64,000 nt of DNA from Roseovarius nubinhibens ISM. Lineage in GTDB: Bacteria > Pseudomonadota > Alphaproteobacteria > Rhodobacterales > Rhodobacteraceae. Below, piece by piece: positions 62,032 to 64,000 of this stretch. The position numbers and the translations under genes are program-made. The stretch spans positions 938,966-1,002,965 of the forward strand of contig NZ_CH724156.1 in assembly GCF_000152625.1 (NCBI RefSeq), read 5' to 3'. The notes under the pieces were generated by a model. The model saw only the letters and a program-made list of their open reading frames with translations. It had not been told where the DNA came from and did not search any database. Positions within the stretch are counted from its first letter, which is position 1. Each line of letters starts with the position of its first letter.

Positions 62032-62507
62032 AACTCGCCCGTGCGATCCATTTCGACGAAAGCGACCAGCGCGTCTTCGCCAGCCCCGCCCGCACCGGCG
62101 AATGGTGCATTCCCGGCGGGTTCGAATTTTCCAACTGGACCGAGGCCGATCTCACCGGCAAGGCGCGCCAGGCCTTCGCCAATGGCTGGCTCGGTCTCGA
62201 AACCGGCGGCCGCGTGACCTTTGTCGCCGTGACCCAGGTCGAACCCGCCGAGGCCGAGGCGCTCACCGATCTGCTGGCCGAACATTTCGTGACCTACTAC
62301 GGCGCCCCGAATGCCGCCACGGCCCGCCCCGTCGCCGCCGAGGAAATCGCCCAGATGGCCGAGCTCTGCGAAGATCACGAGCCCAACACGCTCTTGACGG
62401 TGGCCCGCGAGCTCACCGAGGCCGGCGTCCGCGAAGCCTTTCGCACCATCGCCCCGCAAGAGGCCGGTCTCGACCAATTCGCCATCCACGGATCGCTGGA
62501 CGAGTGA
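62028..62507 (+). CDS. DUF6505 family protein
   Basis: A 159-residue cytoplasmic protein with DUF6505 features: MKLARAIHFDESDQRVF, EWCIPGGFEFSNW and FVAVTQVEPAEAEALTDLLAEHFV. Coupled to the ligase-like gene by ATGA overlap. It ends the operon; function unknown, linked by context to formate dehydrogenase biogenesis. Confidence 0.82.
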   Translation: MKLARAIHFDESDQRVFASPARTGEWCIPGGFEFSNWTEADLTGKARQAFANGWLGLETGGRVTFVAVTQVEPAEAEALTDLLAEHFVTYYGAPNAATARPVAAEEIAQMAELCEDHEPNTLLTVARELTEAGVREAFRTIAPQEAGLDQFAIHGSLDE

Positions 62508-62778
62508 TGGGCAAGATCACACACCCCACTGAACGCTCTTAGGGTCTCACCCGGGGCCCCGCACTCCCCACTGACCACTTTTAGGGCGTCACACGCGAGC
62601 TCACACGCGAGCCCACACAGGGCCTCACCTGCGCGCCTTCCGTGACACGCAGCCTTGGCGTGTCGGGCCACTCAATGGCGCGCCAGGAAGGCGTATCGGG
62701 ATGGCGTGCCGGGACACCCATTTTGACGCGTCGGGATCTGTGCTGGCCCGTCGGAAAATGTGCTGGCGTGCGCGTTAG

Positions 62779-62874
62779 CGGCCCAGCGCAATCAATTGGC
62801 GCAGCCTGATCGGCCCAGCGTGATCAATTGGCACAGCCTGATCGGCCCAGCGTGATCAATTGGCACAGCCTGAT
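62779..62874. repeat. 32-bp tandem repeat, three copies
   Basis: The unit CGGCCCAGCGTGATCAATTG followed by GCACAGCCTGAT is repeated head to tail at 62779-62810, 62811-62842 and 62843-62874. Copies two and three are identical; copy one differs at three positions. Each contains the palindromic TGATCA and CAATTG cores. Confidence 0.92.
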
Positions 62875-62919
62875 GTCGCCGCCGCCGCGCGATCACATCG
62901 GTACTGCCTGATCTCGAGA

Positions 62920-62951
62920 ACTGCATGACCCCAGCACTGCATGACCCCAGC
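62920..62951. repeat. 16-bp tandem repeat, two copies
   Basis: ACTGCATGACCCCAGC is repeated exactly twice head to tail; further partial ACTGCATGAC copies occur downstream near 62982. It lies in the same gene-free, repeat-rich region as the 32-bp array. Confidence 0.8.
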
Positions 62952-63148
62952 GCCACATGACACCTGCTCTACCTGACAGGGGCACTGCATGACATTGGTC
63001 CGGCACCACGTCCGAGCAGCACGACACCACGCGCGGCACAAGCCTCCGAGAAACCCTCCAAACACAGCTACATACGATCATCTCCTCCATGGCTCCGCCC
63101 TCATGGGACAGTCACATCGTAGAAGAGAGCCTCTAAAAAACCGTGAAC

Positions 63149-63178
63149 AAAAAACCCGCCCTGCCGTCGCAGGGCGGG
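63149..63178 (-). terminator. Rho-independent terminator of the TupA-like gene
   Basis: Read on the minus strand: CCCGCCCTGC and its complement with a 4-nt loop followed by six T. It lies 33 bp after the stop of the minus-strand TupA-like gene, which is therefore last in its transcript or alone. Confidence 0.93.
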
Positions 63179-63211
63179 CATACCGCCTACCATACCTCTT
63201 GGGCGCTGGGC

Positions 63212-64000
63212 TTATTCCGCCGCCTTGGCCATCTGATCGGCGTTGAACACGAACAGCGTCTCGCCCCCGATCGTATAGCTGTCGATCAGCTCTTTCGCCC
63301 GGTCCGACACCAGCCAGTCTTCGAGCTGCGCCACCAGATCGCTTTTCACATGCCCATGTTTCTCCGGGTTCACCGGCAGATAGGCATATTGGTTAAAGAG
63401 CACCGGATCGCCTTCGAACACGATATCCAGCCCCGCCTTGTTGCCAAAGTTGAGCCAGCTCGCCCGGTCCGACATGATATAGGCGCCCATGCCCGCCGCC
63501 GTGTTGAGAGACGCGCCCATGCCGGCGCCGACCTCCTTGTACCACGCCCCCGCGGGGGTGATCCCGGCGGCGGCCCACAGGCTCAGCTCTTTCTTATGCG
63601 TGCCGCTGTCGTCGCCCCGGCTCACGAAATCCGCCTCGGCCCCGGCAATCGCGGCCAGCGCGCCCTTGGCATCCTCGGCCTTGCCCGCGCCCGCGGCATC
63701 ATCCTCGGGGCCGACAAAGATGAAATCATTATACATGATCTCGCGCCGATGGGTGCCATGCCCCGCCGCGAGGAACGCCTCCTCGGCCTTGCGGCTATGG
63801 ACGAGGATCGCATCCACATCCCCCGCCTCGCCGAGCTTGATCGCCTGCCCCGTGCCCACCACGAGCAGCTGCACATCGATGCCCGTGTCTTCCTTGATCG
63901 CGGGCAGCAGAATATCCGACAGCCCGGAATTATGGAACGACGTGGTCACCGCCATTTTCATCTCTTCGGCCTGCGCCGCACCGGTCGCGGCCAGCGCAAA
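63212..64000 (-). CDS. Tungstate ABC transporter substrate-binding protein, TupA-like (5' end outside window)
   Basis: At least 262 residues of a periplasmic oxyanion-binding protein; the frame stays open to the window edge, where it reads an Ala-rich signal-peptide end (LAATGAAQAEE). The mature part has VTTSFHNSGLSDILLPAI, VVGTGQAIKLGEAGDVDAILVHSR and SRGDDSGTHKKEL, the TupA/WtpA pattern for tungstate and, less often, molybdate. It supports a tungsten supply for the nearby formate dehydrogenase. Transporter permease and ATPase genes are not in the window. Confidence 0.9.
   Translation of the reverse strand, partial: FALAATGAAQAEEMKMAVTTSFHNSGLSDILLPAIKEDTGIDVQLLVVGTGQAIKLGEAGDVDAILVHSRKAEEAFLAAGHGTHRREIMYNDFIFVGPEDDAAGAGKAEDAKGALAAIAGAEADFVSRGDDSGTHKKELSLWAAAGITPAGAWYKEVGAGMGASLNTAAGMGAYIMSDRASWLNFGNKAGLDIVFEGDPVLFNQYAYLPVNPEKHGHVKSDLVAQLEDWLVSDRAKELIDSYTIGGETLFVFNADQMAKAAE

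Larger units (their letters stand above)
62508..63148. other. Repeat-rich gene-free region
   Basis: About 640 bp between DUF6505 and the TupA-like gene without a credible coding frame. It holds near-duplicate CCCCACTGA...TTAGGG...GTCAC segments (62522-62600), CACACGCGAGC copies (62590-62620), the 3 x 32-bp array at 62779 and the 2 x 16-bp repeat at 62920. No insertion-sequence ends or CRISPR pattern. Confidence 0.65.

Noticed and set aside
62779..62951. CRISPR array
   Set aside because: The 32-bp units are directly head to tail without unique spacers, and no cas genes are present.
62856..63090. Small Cys-rich minus-strand proteins in the repeat region
   Set aside because: Their sequence is the translation of the short repeats, with no ribosome site or coherent composition.

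Overview
The window looks like chromosomal DNA of a roseobacter-type alphaproteobacterium (Rhodobacterales). This rests on the high GC content, the codon bias that opens long antisense frames, the hemD / Mic60-like / HemY order, a membrane formate dehydrogenase locus with DUF3305, DUF3306, DUF6494 and DUF6505 neighbours, a pyrrolysine-free MttB-family methyltransferase, and a Rieske/old-yellow-enzyme pair for quaternary amines. The assignment is inference from gene content; no rRNA or other strict taxonomic marker is present.

Layout. 1-12.9 kb: MttB-family methyltransferase, DUF4336 protein, two tandem cyclophilins, pgk and a class I fructose-bisphosphate aldolase (glycolysis/Calvin steps), AidB-like acyl-CoA dehydrogenase, FtsB-like divisome protein, a CX5R phosphatase, two PLP aminotransferases, a 58-aa Tat peptide and a Wza-like polysaccharide export lipoprotein. 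13-15.9 kb: an AT-richer island with a translationally coupled set (small anchored protein, a 558-aa chimeric Hint-domain protein, a 77-aa protein), followed by a frameshifted ParD/ParE remnant. 15.9-27 kb: folE2, a crotonase, DUF1761, a TTC38-like TPR protein, the tsaD-gpsA-yciI-EVE operon, then hemD/Mic60-like/HemY-like. 26.9-34 kb: a dense signalling block of two multi-sensor histidine kinases, two response regulators and an Hpt protein.

34.3-43.3 kb: a TetR regulator divergent from a polyamine-type ABC transporter (B-C-A-D order), a trimethylamine-dehydrogenase-like flavoenzyme and a GbcA/Stc2-like Rieske oxygenase. Together they look like an uptake and N-demethylation pathway for a quaternary ammonium or betaine compound. 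A perfect palindrome in the divergent promoter is the likely TetR operator. A Tat-exported agmatine deiminase homologue converges on it. 43.5-44.9 kb: tRNA-Leu(GAG), lipB and a small class I cytochrome c.

44.9-64 kb is dominated by formate oxidation. One long minus-strand run, read from 56.9 to 44.9 kb, encodes DUF3305, DUF3306, a TorD-like chaperone, the formate-dehydrogenase-region Tat peptide, the alpha, beta and gamma subunits of a periplasmic membrane-bound formate dehydrogenase, a WD40-cytochrome c fusion, a 41-aa membrane microprotein, and a two-component system whose NtrC-type regulator lacks the sigma-54 contact loop GAFTGA. Divergent from it are a four-cluster ferredoxin-like protein, a cytochrome c whose N-terminus resembles a collapsed TupA-type binding protein, and the DUF6494-mrp-DUF4444-DUF6505 operon. 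A real TupA-like tungstate-binding protein begins at the window end, so the enzyme may be tungsten-dependent. Between them lies about 640 bp of non-coding, repeat-rich DNA with a 3 x 32-bp tandem array.

The best candidates for something undescribed are the formate dehydrogenase locus with its odd electron-transfer and sensing fusions, and the chimeric Hint-protein operon.
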